Shown: one piece after another, positions 23,582 to 35,029 of the stretch
Layout of the letters: every line of letters starts with the position of its first letter
Position numbering within the stretch: position 1 is the stretch's first letter
Assembly (NCBI GenBank): GCA_024362935.1
Contig: JANCRA010000030.1
Span: 10,410,453 to 10,474,452, forward strand
Reading direction: 5' to 3'
DNA: 64,000 bases
Origin: Setophaga petechia
Taxonomy: Eukaryota; Chordata; Aves; Passeriformes; Parulidae
Program-made: the position numbers and the translations under genes
The notes under the pieces: model-generated
Told to the model about the DNA's origin: nothing
Seen by the model: only the letters and a program-made list of their open reading frames with translations
Database searches by the model: none

Positions 23582-24330
23582 CCGGTGTGATCCCAGCCAT
23601 GCTGCCAGCAGCCAGGTGTGATCCCAGCCATCCTGCCTGCAGCCAGGTGTGATCCCAGCCATGCTGGCAGCAGCCAGGTGTGATCCCAGCCATGCTGCCA
23701 GCAGCCAGGTGTGATCCCAGCCATCCTGCCTGCAGCCAGGTGTGATCCCAGCCATGCTGCCTGCAGCCAGGTGTGATCCCAGCCATGCTGGCAGCAGCCA
23801 GGTGTGATCCCAGCCATCCTGCCTGCAGCCAGGTGTGATCCCAGCCATGCTGGCAGCAGCCAGGTGTAATCCCAGCCATGCTGGCAGCAGCCAGGTGTGA
23901 TCCCAGCCATGCTGGCTGCAGCCAGGTGTGATCCCAGCCATCCTGCCTGCAGCCAGGTGTGATCCCAGCCATCCTGCCTGCAGCCAGGTGTGATCCCAGC
24001 CATCCTGCCAGCAGCCAGGTGTGATCCCAGCCATCCTGCCTGCAGCCAGGTGTGATCCCAGCCATCCTGCCTGCAGCCAGGTGTGATCCCAGCCATCCTG
24101 CCTGCAGCCAGGTGTGATCCCAGCCATCCTGCCTGCAGCCAGGTGTAATCCCAGCCATGCTGGCAGCAGCCAGGTGTGATCCCAGCCATGCTGGCTGCAG
24201 CCAGGTGTGATCCCAGCCATCCTGCCTGCAGCCAGGTGTGATCCCAGCCGTGCTGGCAGCAGCCAGGTGTAATCCCAACCATCCTGCCTGCAGCCAGGTG
24301 TGATCCCAGCCATGCTGGCAGCAGCCAGGC
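23582..24330. repeat. 31-bp minisatellite with E-box/T-box half-site
   Basis: About 24 copies of a 31-bp unit that begins CCAGGTGTGATCCCAGCCAT and ends CTGCCTGCAG or CTGGCAGCAG. The period is not a multiple of three, so a stop-free unit gives open frames in all three minus-strand phases and a 492-codon frame that also runs into the neighbouring 12-bp array; this is artefact. Each unit carries CAGGTG (E-box) overlapping AGGTGTGA (T-box half-site). Several units read TGTAATCCC instead. Confidence 0.95.
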
Positions 24331-26014
24331 CGGTGTCTGTCCCCCTGGGGCTGGCACTGCCTGCAGACCCTGCCCAGCCCCAGCTGCCCACCCTGCTGCT
24401 GACCCTGGGAGTGACTGTGCTCAGCTGAGAGATATCTTACTGTAAACAGAGTATTGGTTTATATGAAACCATTAAAAAGGTCCCCGAGGGCAGCCCTAAG
24501 TATATATTTTATTTTACTCCGAATCCCTGTTTTGACTTGGCTTTACAACAAAAACGTGTTTTCTGTATTTAAGCAGATGCAGTAAAGGAAAGGTCGTGAC
24601 TGGTGCTGACATGGAAATCTCATTTGGCTCATGGGTCCCCTTAGGGCCTTTATGCTGTGTGGTACTTCAAACATATTTCAAACTACAACACTAAATGTCA
24701 CTCTTTAATAGACAGAGGCATTCCAAGTGTTTCCTGAATTTCCTCGGAAAGTGCTTCCCTGAAGCCAAAGGCTCCGCACGGGCTGGTTCACACCAGCAGG
24801 GCAGGGACAGCAGCAGGGACAGCAGCAGGGACAGCAGCCCAGGATGCCCCGAGGGGGGCACTGGGAGGGCCTGGGGCTGCAGCTGGCAGCTGTCAATGCA
24901 ATGGCCAAGAACCAGGAAGAGCTGCAGAAAAGGAAAAAAAAGAAAATAACCCAAATACCTTTGAAATATATACCGTATTTTGAATTAATTTCCATTTTCC
25001 CCTTTCCTCATCCAATTCTTCACACTCACTCAGCAGCTCTTTTGGGATCTGAAAGTTTTTTGGTTTTATTTTTAAGCGTTTCACATCTTGCACAATCCTT
25101 GCAAGTCACTACAGCCCAATCCCCAGTTCTGAAGAGTCTTGAAAGCAGTTGGATCCTTTCCTGCTGCCAGGCTCAGGCTGTAGCAGGGATGAGTAGCCAG
25201 CCAGATGGCCTGGAAATTTATTTAGCTAATTCCTTCAACAAATAGGGAATTTACTGATGAGTCAGAGGGATTGACATTGGTCAGGAAGACCTGAACTTAG
25301 TGAATAATTTCTGCTTTAAAATGTAGCTAAAGCCCCGAAAAAGTTTAATTTCCTTTTGACGTTAAATTGGACGTAGTTTAAAAATGGACATTTTCATTTG
25401 CAGTTGATTCTACACGAGGGAGAGACAAACACTCTGCAGAGCCTCCAGGGGCTCCTGCTCAGCCAGGCTGATCCCAGAGCAAGGCTCTGCTTCCCATTTC
25501 CCTCCTTCTAGCTTGGGCAAGGGGAGCCAGGAGAGCCTGGTGGCTGCAGCCCTGGCTCAGCCAGGAGCCATCAGCTCTGGCACCTCTGCCAGCATCTGGA
25601 GGGGAATCAGCAGCTCCTTGCTGGGGCTCTCCTCAGGGCCAGGATTTACAGTCAGTTTATGCCATGTGTACTCTATGCAAGCTTATTTTTCTCTTAGCTG
25701 CTATAAAAATTAAAGATTTAGCCATATACTGCAAAAGCTACTTCCAATTTTACGTAGTAGCATTTCTCTCCTATGATCAGGACATAAATTCAGCTTTTTC
25801 ATTATGTCTATAAATTACTCCATATCAACAGGGCAGCTGCAGGTCACCTCAGCAAGGTCAGGTAAACCCATGTAACTTCTGGCTGTGCTCCTAACACTGA
25901 ATTTCTCACACACTTTGGGACTACTTTGTGTCTTTTGTGTCTCTTCTCACTATCCAAAGCAGCTGTTGGAAAGGGCTCCTCTCACAGCAATTTCTTACTC
26001 CAGAATATTTACCA
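24331..26014. other. single-copy sequence with a short 12-bp repeat
   Basis: Mixed to AT-rich unique DNA. Three copies of GGGACAGCAGCA occur at about 24,797-24,838. AT-rich patches at 24,420-24,720 and 25,240-25,400 hold TAAT and ATTTA cores and may be conserved. No gene was recognised. Confidence 0.45.
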
Positions 26015-26205
26015 AAGGCTGCCCAGGGCAGTGGTGGGGTCACTGTCCCAGGAATGATCTAAAGACATGCAGATGTGGCACCTGGGGACGTGGGTTAGTG
26101 GTGGCTGTGGCAGCACTGGGTCAGTGGCTGCACTTGATCCTCCCAGAGGGCTTTTCCAACCTGAACAATTCAGTGATTCCACCCTTATCCTTCCTGTCCT
26201 CACAA
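26015..26205 (+). mobile_element. CR1 LINE 3'-end relic, sense
   Basis: Matches the 3' terminal part of avian CR1 in order: GGCTGCCCAGGGCAGTGGTG, GATGTGGCACCTGGGGAC, TGGTTAGTGGTGG-like, GCAGCACTGGGT, then GGCTTTTCCAACCTGAACAA and CAGTGATTC. These correspond to the CR1 consensus landmarks 'gctgcccagggaggtggtgg', 'gatgtggcacttggggacat' and 'cttttccaacctaaatgattc'. 5'-truncated, diverged and non-coding. This is one of the main supports for a bird origin. Confidence 0.85.
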
Positions 26206-26489
26206 ATCTCATTACTGTCATCATTGCGAAAAATAAAATTTTGTAGTGTAAATGGAAGCAAATATTTGATGTCATATGGAGCTTTCTTTGCATTAATTAG
26301 CAATTTACTGAATAAATATTGCTGTGCAAACCAACAATCAGTATCTTATAATTAAAAGCTTGTTCGTGTTTATCTGTGATCTTTCCCCGAAGATGAAGCC
26401 CTGTGGAAAGCACAGGCTACAGATGTTTCCAGAACGGGGAGGTGAGGATGTGAGGAGGCTCCGTGAGATGGGAGTGCTGCAGTGTGTGC

Positions 26490-26798
26490 GGGCACGTGTG
26501 GGCACGGGGCGGGCAGTGCCCGGCTGCCAGCAGGGCTGCCCTGTGCTCTGGGGCACGGTGTGGGCACAGGGCGGGCGGTGCCCGGCTGCCAGCAGAGCTG
26601 CCCTGTGCTCTGGGGCACAGTGTGGGCACAGGGCCGGCAGTGCCCGGCTGCCAGCAGGGCTGCCCTGTGCTCTGGGGCACGGTGTGGGCACAGGGCGGGC
26701 AGTGCCCGGCTGCCAGCAGGGCTGCCCTGTGCTCTGGGGCACGGTGTGGGCACAGGGCGGGCAGTGCCCGGCTGCCAGCAGGGCTGCCCTGTGCTCTG
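26490..26798. repeat. 62-bp minisatellite, five copies
   Basis: Five copies (61, then four of 62 bp) with starts at 26,490, 26,551, 26,613, 26,675 and 26,737, differing at a few positions. Each unit contains CGGGCAGTGCCCG and CAGGGCTGCCCTG, both near-palindromes. Overlapping frames of up to 265 codons in several phases and on both strands are by-products of the repeat. Confidence 0.95.
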
Positions 26799-28755
26799 GG
26801 GCTGCTCCAGCTCAGGCTCAGACAGTGCCCTGCCCTGCCAGCATTCCCAAAGGCTTCCAGCCAGCATCCCCACCCTGCCCTGGTACCCAGGCCAGGCTCC
26901 TTCCTCCCTGCTGTCCCTCCCTGGTGCTCTCCTGTACCAGTTACTGTTCTGCAGAGCCCAGCCAGAGAACCCTCACGTGCTGCAGAAACCATCCATCAAT
27001 AAAAGGAAACACTCGAGTCCAGACCCTTTGTGTCTGCCCCAGCGCCTGTTGCCAAAGCCCACAAAGATCTTTAGCCTCCAGATTCCCATGGTCAAACAAA
27101 ATAAGGGCTGAGTGGCATTAAATATCACTTTTGCATTACACACATTTTTCTCTCACATAGAGTGTCATAAGTGGATAAAGAACCTGATATTGTGGGTACC
27201 TAAAGCCCAACACAGCTTCTGCTGAGGGACCTTCAGGGACGAGAGGCCAGCGTGCTGTTAAAGATTAAAACCCACCCGTCTGCTTTTATGCTTGAGAGTC
27301 CTCCGCGACTCCCCGGTGACATCACATTCATCTCACTGTATTTGAAAAATGCATTTAAATGTCAAAACTAAAGTACCCAAACAAGGGCTCCTTAGCACAC
27401 TAACTGTTAACACATTGCTGAGCCAAACACCTTCCCCAAGACATATGGGGCCGACTCTATCCATAAAATATACCACAAGTAACACACAAAGTCCCAGAGG
27501 AAATAAATACTCTCCGCTCTAGTCTGACCTGGTTTTTCTCCCAAAACACACTTGAAGACATGTTTCAGTGCAGGAGTGGACATCAATTTCAAATACCTTG
27601 GTACAGCCCTGCACTGCCGTGGCTGTGGGGCGGCGTTCAGGGGAGGGGCTGTGGGCAGGGGGCTGCTGCCAAGGCCGCTCACTGGGAGTGCTTCACCCCA
27701 ATTGAAATAAAACTGTTCAGATCAATGAACTCAGTAATTTACTTCAGACAGACCTAATCAGTGCAAGGTAAAAGAGAGGCAACTTTGCAAAATGTAAATG
27801 AAGCCGACGCCAGAGACACAAGTAATGGGAATTCAATGGCAGCTGGTGCCAGAGTAGCAGAACCACGAGCTGTCCCCAATTCCAGCTGCTTGGAATACAG
27901 AAAGGGGGGCAGAGGAATCAGCTCCTTCCTCTTGCCCTGTGAAACTGTGGCAGCAGGATGCTGAGCCTGGAGAGAGGAGCAGCTCTGCCTGCCCCAGGCA
28001 CCCCAGAGCAGGGAGGGACCAACCTGCTGGGATTTCCCTGTGCAAGTCCCAGTGCCTCGGAAAGTGCAGAGGGAAACCAGCCCAGGCCACCCACACCCCA
28101 GACAGGAAGGGGAACTGCTGCAGAGCCAGGATCAGTGGGGAGGGCAGAGGGCAGCGAGAGCTCCAAGGAGCCTCCAGCTTGGCCCCAGGTGCTGTGAGCC
28201 CATTTTCCTGCAGGAGCAGAGCCAGCCCCTGGCCAGCCCCAGGGCTGGGGGCTGCAGGGAGCAGCCATGGGAAGGAACAAAATGCCTGTCTGCAAAGGGA
28301 AGCCCAGTTTTCCTTGGGCAAGGTGGAGTGAAGCCAGGGCACGCAGTGCTCGTATCACGGTGCTGGCACCACTGAGGCAGCAGCAGCTTTTTCAGAGAAG
28401 AGCAGTTAGGTCTTCATAATGGACTGCAACTTTCTAGAATAATTTAATTTTTTCCTACTGTTACGATGCCAGAATTTCAATCAGACAAAACTGTATAATG
28501 GATTTCTTTTGCTGGGCATGTTACATAAATTGCATATTCAAGTACTATAAAATATTTGTAACAGACAGGTACTGTTCTAAATTGGGTCTGACAGTAAGCG
28601 ATAGTGACTGGAATATTTATGTGATGGCACCTGTGCAAGGAGGCCAGTGCAGGGTGTGGGAGGATGGCGGCAGGGATCCCGCACGGGGCTGCAGCTTCCT
28701 GCCCCGAGCCCTGGGCACTGAGCCCGTGCCCGGTGCCATCGGGCAGAGTCCCTGC
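26799..28755. other. single-copy sequence, candidate conserved block inside
   Basis: GC-rich at both ends. Bases about 27,110-27,560 and 27,690-27,790 are AT-rich, with TAAT/ATAAA cores and TGACATCAC near 27,319. Bases 28,410-28,630 are AT-rich as well. No exon or transposon was recognised. Confidence 0.4.
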
Positions 28756-28785
28756 AGCAGGGACAGGGACAGGGACAGGGACAGG
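28756..28785. repeat. (GGGACA)4 hexanucleotide repeat
   Basis: Four to five tandem copies of GGGACA in GC-rich DNA. Confidence 0.9.
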
Positions 28786-30200
28786 TCCTGCCCTGCTCCC
28801 TGTGGCTCCTGGCGCTGCCCCAGCGCGGCTCAGGGCGGGCACAGGGGGCTGGGACCCTCCTGCCCTGCCCGGGGGGAAAGGGGAGGGGGCTCCAGGCCCA
28901 GGGCAGCTCTCCCAGCTCTTGCCCACGTCCGGCTCTGCTGCCAGAGCCTCCCTGAGACCGAGCCCTCATTTTGGTAACGTTTCCTTGACAATCGCAGTTG
29001 GCAGGACCATACTTTGCTATTTACAATTAAAATATTGTATTGATACAAATAGGCTTTGGCAGGCACTTCAAGAGGTTTTTAATTGAATGATTATTGTATT
29101 AAATAACTGGTTTTAATGGAGCATGAACTTGTTTAAATGATGACTGTAGAGCTACTGAAGGTCCAGCAAACATCAGGTATTTCCAGCTTTTCACAAATAA
29201 ATATATCTTGCCAGCAAAAGAATTTCCTGGCTGAGCATGGACAGCGGCAAGGTAGAAGCTGGCAGCCCTGGGCTGGGCTCTGGGGCTGTGGCTGGAGGTT
29301 TCTCAGGCTGCTGGGGCAGCCCAGCGTGGCAATGCCCGCGGTGCTCGCGCCGCTCTTGGAGCGCAGTGCAGGAGGGCAGGAGCACGAAGGGAGGGAAAGC
29401 TGGGCTGTGTTAACCCTGATCGCGGGTCGGCCGCAGCACCGGCACCCCTGAGCCCCTGCCCTGAGCCCGCCCTGCCCCAGCCCGGTGGGCTCGGACTCCT
29501 GCGGGAGGGCTCCAGCCGGCCACGGGAGCTCCGCGGCACAGACCCCGCCGCCCGCCTCCCTGCGCAGCGGCTCCCGTCAGCCTGCATTACCCGGAGCAGA
29601 GGAACCATGAGGATGAACCCTCTGGAAAAGGCTTGCACAGCTCTTCAGCAGGGGCAGGATTAATCACATATAGTAATTAGCATACCAAGAGACAACGCTC
29701 AGCAGCTCAGCCTCTCCTCTCGGCTCCTGGGCCAGCGGGACCTGTGCAGCCTGGGGGGAGCAGCGGGCACAGAGATCCCAGCCTGGACCCCCCTCTCCGC
29801 ACTCCCCCCATTCATTAAATCATCACTCACAGCACTTCTGGATCTCCTGATTTGTCAGATCAGAAAACAGCACCGAGCCAGCAAAGCCAGCCCCGTGCAG
29901 TGCTCAGCGCCCCTTTCCCCTCTGCTGCCCCAGGACAGAACGGTGCCAGGCCACCAGCACCACCCTCCTGTGTGCCAGGGGGCTCCCCGCTGAGGCAGCC
30001 ACATGGCAGCAACGGGCACCATCAGCTTATTGCCTCCATGAAGGCTCCAATAACTGAACAACGGATCAATAACCCATTATTAGCTCCAGCCTTGAAAACC
30101 CCGACACCCCAAACCCCACCAGCCCCGACGAGCTCACAGTTTCTCGCCGCGAGGAGCCACAACAGTTTATTCCCAGAGCCCGGCTGCCCGGGCCCAGCAG
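28786..30200. other. single-copy sequence with a weak CpG cluster
   Basis: AT-rich at 28,970-29,180, then GC-rich with clustered CpG at about 29,320-29,580. TAATTAGCATACC-like and ATTCATTAAATCATCA motifs occur at 29,670-29,830. No gene was recognised. Confidence 0.4.
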
Positions 30201-30520
30201 GGGCTGCCCCGGCGCTCCCAGACCAGCTCTGCCCGTGCCAGGGCTGCCCCAGTGCTCCCAGACCAGCTCTGCCCGTGCCAGGGCTGCCCCAGCGCTCCCA
30301 GACCAGCTCTGCCCGTGCCAGGGCTGCCCCAGTGCTCCCAGACCAGCTCTGCCCGTGCCAGGGCTGCCCCAGCGCTCCCAGACCAGCTCTGCCCGTGCCA
30401 GGGCTGCCCCAGCACTCCCAGACCAGCTCTGCCCGTGCCAGGGCTGCCCCAGCGCTCCCAGACCAGCTCTGCCCGTGCCAGGGCTACCCCAGCACTCCCA
30501 GACCAGCTCTGCCCGTGCCA
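30201..30520. repeat. 40-bp minisatellite, eight copies
   Basis: Exactly eight 40-bp units with no indels, each made of GGGCTGCCCCAGCGCTCCCA and GACCAGCTCTGCCCGTGCCA. Variation is limited to a few transitions (AGCG/AGTG/AGCA). Very high copy-to-copy identity suggests recent expansion. Overlapping open frames of 160-228 codons are artefacts of the array. Confidence 0.97.
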
Positions 30521-31859
30521 GGGGCTGCTGCCAAGTAAGGGCACTCTCTGCGGGGTCGGTGCCAGGGCTGCCCTCTGCAGAGCCCCGTGCCCACAGCCCA
30601 GCCCTGCCAGGGGCACCCCAGCACTGCCAGGGCCCGGTCCCCCCAGGGCATGGCACTGTCCCCAGGCACGCACCCAGCTGGGCCACGGGAGCCCAGCAGC
30701 CTCTCCTGATCCTGTAACAGGAAAATCAGGAGTGCTCCTTTTGCCTTGAAACACCTGTATGGCCCTCACTGAAAGAGTGAATTTGCAATTTGAAGTGCTA
30801 GTGATTTACTTTGCTAAAATTAATTTGGCAATTTTCCATAAATTATATACAGCTCAATAATAAAAAATATTTCTACATTTGGAAGCTTTCCGTTGCTGGT
30901 CCTGCTCCTCTGCAGAAGAAAATCACTTTTCAGAAACAGAACTATCTGAAAGTATTTTCTAAGAAGTGATATTGAATTGATACATTAGAGGAGAAAGTTG
31001 GGCTCCTTTTGTAAGAATCATACATTTCACAATAGTCTGAACAAAGGAAGTTGTCTCTGAATGCCGTAATTTAGTCCTGAAAAAGTGACAAACAAATAAT
31101 TCCAACTAAACTAGAGAAAGAAAAGTAGTGACTTTTAATTATATAATCTTTTTTGATGAATTTATTTCTGACAGTTTTATAGGCTGACAAGAGAAAGTGT
31201 TTTATATGCAAAAAACATTATTCACTCTCAGCTGTTAAAGCATAAAAATTGTCAAATGATTTTAATACAGTTTTAAGTTTAATGTTTCTTGTCAGAAAAA
31301 AAGTCCAGAGCAATTACTGAGTCACGTGGCCCTTAATTCTTTGTTTCTGACAGCAAAAACAATAAAATATGGTTTTGCCTAAACATTTTACTGTACAGAT
31401 TTATGAGGTTTAAAAGACAGCTGTTTTTCTGATTTCTTTGCATGTAAGGAATAGACTTCAGGCATTTCCAGCATGAGAGATGCTCCTGGTCCTGGGCGGG
31501 TTCTCCGAGGGGGTCACACCTGTCGGGGCACACCTGGGCTCCTGTGCCCGCCCTGCCCTCCATGGCTGGGGGCACTTGGGAGTCCCCTGGAGAAGGAAAT
31601 CCACTGCATCCCCACAAGGAGTGCCACTCCTCTCCCCAAACTGTGCCCTTCCACACAACATGGAAATCCAGCTCTGTCCCCAGTCCGCTGGGAGCTCGAG
31701 TGCTTTTCAAGGACCCCATTAAATCAATCAGCCCTCCTGTGCCAGGGCTGAGGAGCGTTGGCATCGATGGCACTGAGGTGCTCCCTGCAGCTGCAGAGCT
31801 GGACACAGAGGAGAGGCAGAAATGGGCACAGCAGCACTGTGCCCTGCTCCTGGAGCATT
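30521..31859. other. single-copy sequence, AT-rich core
   Basis: Bases about 30,770-31,460 form a strongly AT-rich block with many TAAT/ATTA, TTAAT and ATAAAA strings and few CpGs, a candidate conserved non-coding element. The right end is GC-rich with nothing recognised. Confidence 0.35.
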
Positions 31860-31867
31860 GTCACAGG

Positions 31868-31998
31868 GGCAATGTCACGGGTGTGCCACACCCTGGGCAT
31901 TGTCACACCCTGGGCATTGTCACGGGTGTGCCACACCCTGGGCATTGTCACACCCTGGGCATTGTCACACCCTGGGCATTGTCATGGCTGTGCCACAC
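31868..31998. repeat. 17-bp minisatellite with interspersed GGGTGTGC
   Basis: Five to six copies of CACCCTGGGCATTGTCA, some separated by an 8-9 bp GGGTGTGC-type spacer, giving 17- and 26-bp periods. Confidence 0.9.
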
Positions 31999-32903
31999 CC
32001 TGGACAGGGCAGAGCCGTGCCCAAGGTGCCACCAGGTGCTTTCCCACAGCCCCTGTCCCCGGGCATCCTGCCCACAGGAGAGCTGTGCCCAAAGGGCACT
32101 CACAGCCCAGGAGGGCTGGCACTGCTGCATAACTGATGATTTTTAATATCAGAATAATGAAACCGAGCTGAGAAATATTAATCTTTTTAAAAATGTAAAG
32201 AACCAGGGCTCTGTTTCCATGGCAAACCACATCCTGCACATTATCTATCACCTGGGGATTACGGTGGCATGGTAAATAGAGGGGTAAATACAGAGAGGGA
32301 GAGGCACTGCTCTGCTCTCGGCACATACAAGCCGTGCTGCCGCTATAAACGCATCATCGAGGCATTTTCTAGATCAGCCTCCTCAAAGCACCCACGTTTC
32401 TGTGCTTTTTCCTGCATTTTCCGTGCAGGTTTCCCCTGCCCCTCGCTGTGCCTCCAGCCCCAGGCACCCCTAAACACCCTGGTCACTCCCGACCCAGCAG
32501 CAAGCAGGCTGCTCCACCCCAGGCCCCGCTTTGTGTCAGCAGCACGGGTTGTTTAGATTGGTGTTTCATGTCCTCAGACCCTCCCTATCCAAGCAGAAAG
32601 CAAAAATCCTACCCAAACCCCTCCCAACTTCCAGGAGTTTGCAAACCCCTGCTATAAATAGACCTCTAATAGGAGCTGTAATAGGATACAATTTATTTCC
32701 AGATCTGATGGGCTGACCTTCATCATCACTCGAGGCTCTACTTGTCATGAATTATGGGCAATTCACTCACTAGTGGAAATAAATTGTATTACCAGTGCTC
32801 AGTATCATGTCCTCCACAGCACACGGGGGTGGCAGCTCCTCCCTGCACTGCTGGGACCAGCCCCCCCCGAGCCCCCCTGGGCACCCCCGGGCTGCTGGGG
32901 CTG
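31999..32903. other. single-copy sequence, nothing identified
   Basis: Unique DNA with AT-rich TAAT-containing stretches at 32,130-32,290 and 32,650-32,790 and an RFX-like site at 32,213. No exon or transposon was recognised. Confidence 0.4.
32213..32227. promoter_or_regulatory. RFX X-box-like motif
   Basis: GTTTCCATGGCAAAC contains both X-box halves (GTTTCC and GGCAAA) around an AT spacer and differs from the consensus at one or two positions. Prediction only. Confidence 0.3.
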
Positions 32904-32975
32904 GCAGGAACCCGGGATGGGCAGGAACCAGGGATGGGCAGGAACCAGGGATGGGCAGGAACCAGGGATGGGGGC
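32904..32975. repeat. 17-bp minisatellite with GGGCAGGA core
   Basis: Four copies of GGCAGGAACCAGGGATG. Across each junction it reads ATGGGCAGGAACC, which contains the first eight bases of the GGGCAGGANG core of classical hypervariable minisatellites. Confidence 0.93.
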
Positions 32976-33009
32976 ACCTGGGGAGGGTCCTGAGCAGTGG
33001 TGCTGCCCG

Positions 33010-33122
33010 TGCCACCAGCCAGGGATACTGCCCATGGCACCCACTGCCCGTGCCACCAGCCAGGGACACACCTGTGCCACCAGCCAGGGACACACCTGTG
33101 CCACCAGCCAGGGACACACCAC
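33010..33122. repeat. 24-bp minisatellite, short
   Basis: Four copies of a unit built on GCCACCAGCCAGGGACACAC; the last three are spaced exactly 24 bp, the first is separated by a 41-bp interval. Confidence 0.9.
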
Positions 33123-34249
33123 TCGTGCCCGTGCCAGCCCCTGTGCCAGCCTGTGCCCCCAGGCACCCCCTGCACTCCAGCATCGGCTCACTCTGCCAGG
33201 CCCTGGCTGGGGGCACACAGATGTGCAGAGCTGTGCAACAAGCCCCAGTGCTAAGCCCAGCCAGGCCTGTGAGGAAACAGCCTGTGCTGCTCCAGGCCGG
33301 GCTGTGCAGGCCCTCCTGAGCTGCCCAGCTCCCAGGCTGTGCTGAGATGCCCTGGGCACCCGTGCTGTGGGCAGGGGCACACAAAGGACACTGCAGGCAG
33401 ACTCATTTCCAGTGTTCCATGTTCTCCTAGGAGCGTGCTGGGTGATAGTACCCCTGTTCCCGTGCCAAACAGGCAAGACCCCCAGGTCTTTGTTGCAAAA
33501 ATCTCCATTTGTTTGGAATGATTTAAACAGAGTAAAAAGAACAGTTTATTTTTAATAATAGATGATTATTGTTCATAAATCAGAAATGTATCACAATTAT
33601 TTTTGCAGAAAGCTCCTTACCCAATATGTGTTTTTCAAACAGGAAGATAGTACCAAGGCATTTCTCCTATTTCTCCTGTTTTCCCAGCTGCAGATGCACA
33701 GCGAATCCTAATTAAAACCTTTAAGTCTTATTCCATTTACAACAAGGAGTGTATCATTTTTCTTTTAGCTTTTTTTAATACAGGGTCTCAATGCCCATTA
33801 CAAAAATTCCAATGCATCTTTGAAGTTAGCAGCTAATTATATTTCTCCAAGTTATATATCTGGAGTTCTAGATGGGGAGAAGGCAATTACTTTTTCTCTC
33901 ATTTAGCATAACAATCTCTGAAGCTTTACTGGCGCTCCAGTGAGTCATGCCATAGATCAGAGCCCGGGCTGAAGGAGGAGGAATTTGGGGGCCGGCAGGA
34001 CGCTGGCTCAGCTCTCCGGGGCAGTTTCCCCCGTTGGGGGCTCTCCCCGCGCACCCAGCCCGGCCGCGCTCGCACAGTTCGTACCTTGGCCGCAGGTCTG
34101 GCTGTGGAGCTGAGAGCTACAGCCGCATTCTCCCGGGCAGGAAGCGGCTGGTTCAGCCCGCGTGTGGCCGGGTGGCTTTGCCCAGGGGCTGCTGGCACCT
34201 GTGAGCCCTGCCCGCCCGGCCGCGGGGAGCTGGCACGGATTGCTCCGTG
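33123..34249. other. single-copy sequence, AT-rich core then CpG-rich
   Basis: Bases about 33,520-33,930 are AT-rich, with TAAT/ATAAA cores, a candidate conserved block. Bases 33,955-34,230 are GC-rich with clustered CpG and lead into the next array. No gene was recognised. Confidence 0.4.
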
Positions 34250-34772
34250 CTCTGAGAGGAGAAATTCCCTCTGGCTCTGCCATCCCGGCTCTGGGAGGAG
34301 AAACTGCTCCTGTGGCTCTGCCATCCCGGATCTGAGAGGAGAAACTGCTCCTGGGGCTCTGCCATCCTGGTTCTGGGAGGAGAAACTGCTCCTGGGGCTC
34401 TGCCATCCCGGATCTGAGAGAAGAAACTGCCCCTGTGGCTCTGCCATCCCGGCTCTGCGAGGAGAAACTGCTCCTGTGGCTCTGCCACCCCGGCTCTGAG
34501 AGGAGAAACTGCACCTGGGGCTCTGCCATCCTGGTTCTGGGAGGAGAAACTGCTCCTGGGGCTCTGCCATCCCGGATCTGAGAGAAGAAACTGCTCCTGG
34601 GGCTCTGCCATCCCGGATCTGAGAGAAGAAACTGCTCCTGTGGCTCTGCCATCCCGGCTCTGCGAGGAGAAACTGCCCCTGTGGCTCTGCCATCCCGGCT
34701 CTGGGAGGAGAAACTGCTCCTGGGGCTCTGCCATCCCGGATCTGAGAGAAGAGGAGAAACTGCCCCTCTCGT
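34250..34772. repeat. 41-bp minisatellite, about 12 copies
   Basis: About 12.7 copies of a 41-bp unit made of GGCTCTGCCATCCCGG, then TCTGAGAGGAGAAACTGC and TCCTG. Alternative forms read CTCTGGGAGG or TTCTGGGAGG, and CCCCTG for TCCTG. Many units contain AGGAGAAACTGCTCCT, a 5-bp inverted repeat. The last copy has a short GAGAAGA duplication. Long frames on both strands (up to 376 codons) arise from the array. Confidence 0.96.
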
Positions 34773-34776
34773 GTCC

Positions 34777-34866
34777 CTGCCCTGGCACTGCTGCTCCTGC
34801 CCTGGCACTGCTGCCCCTGCCCTGGCACTGCTGCCCCTGCCCTGGCACTGCTGTCCCTGCCGCTCT
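34777..34866. repeat. 20-bp minisatellite, four copies
   Basis: Four copies of CTGCCCTGGCACTGCTGCCC directly following the 41-bp array. Confidence 0.94.
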
Positions 34867-35029
34867 GTGCCCGGCCCAGCTGTGCCGTGCAGGGACCCGT
34901 GGGTGTCCCCTGGGCTACCGGGGCCAGGCACAGCCAGCCCTGCAGTGACCCAGCCCTGCTGCAGTCAGCCAGAACGGGCAGCCCGTGCCCCTGGCACCCC
35001 CAGCCCAGCGGGGACACCCAGGGCAGGCA

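Noticed and set aside
23582..24330. CRISPR-like direct repeat array (31-bp repeats)
   Set aside because: Units abut without unique spacers and the context is vertebrate; it is a minisatellite. The same applies to the 40- and 41-bp arrays.
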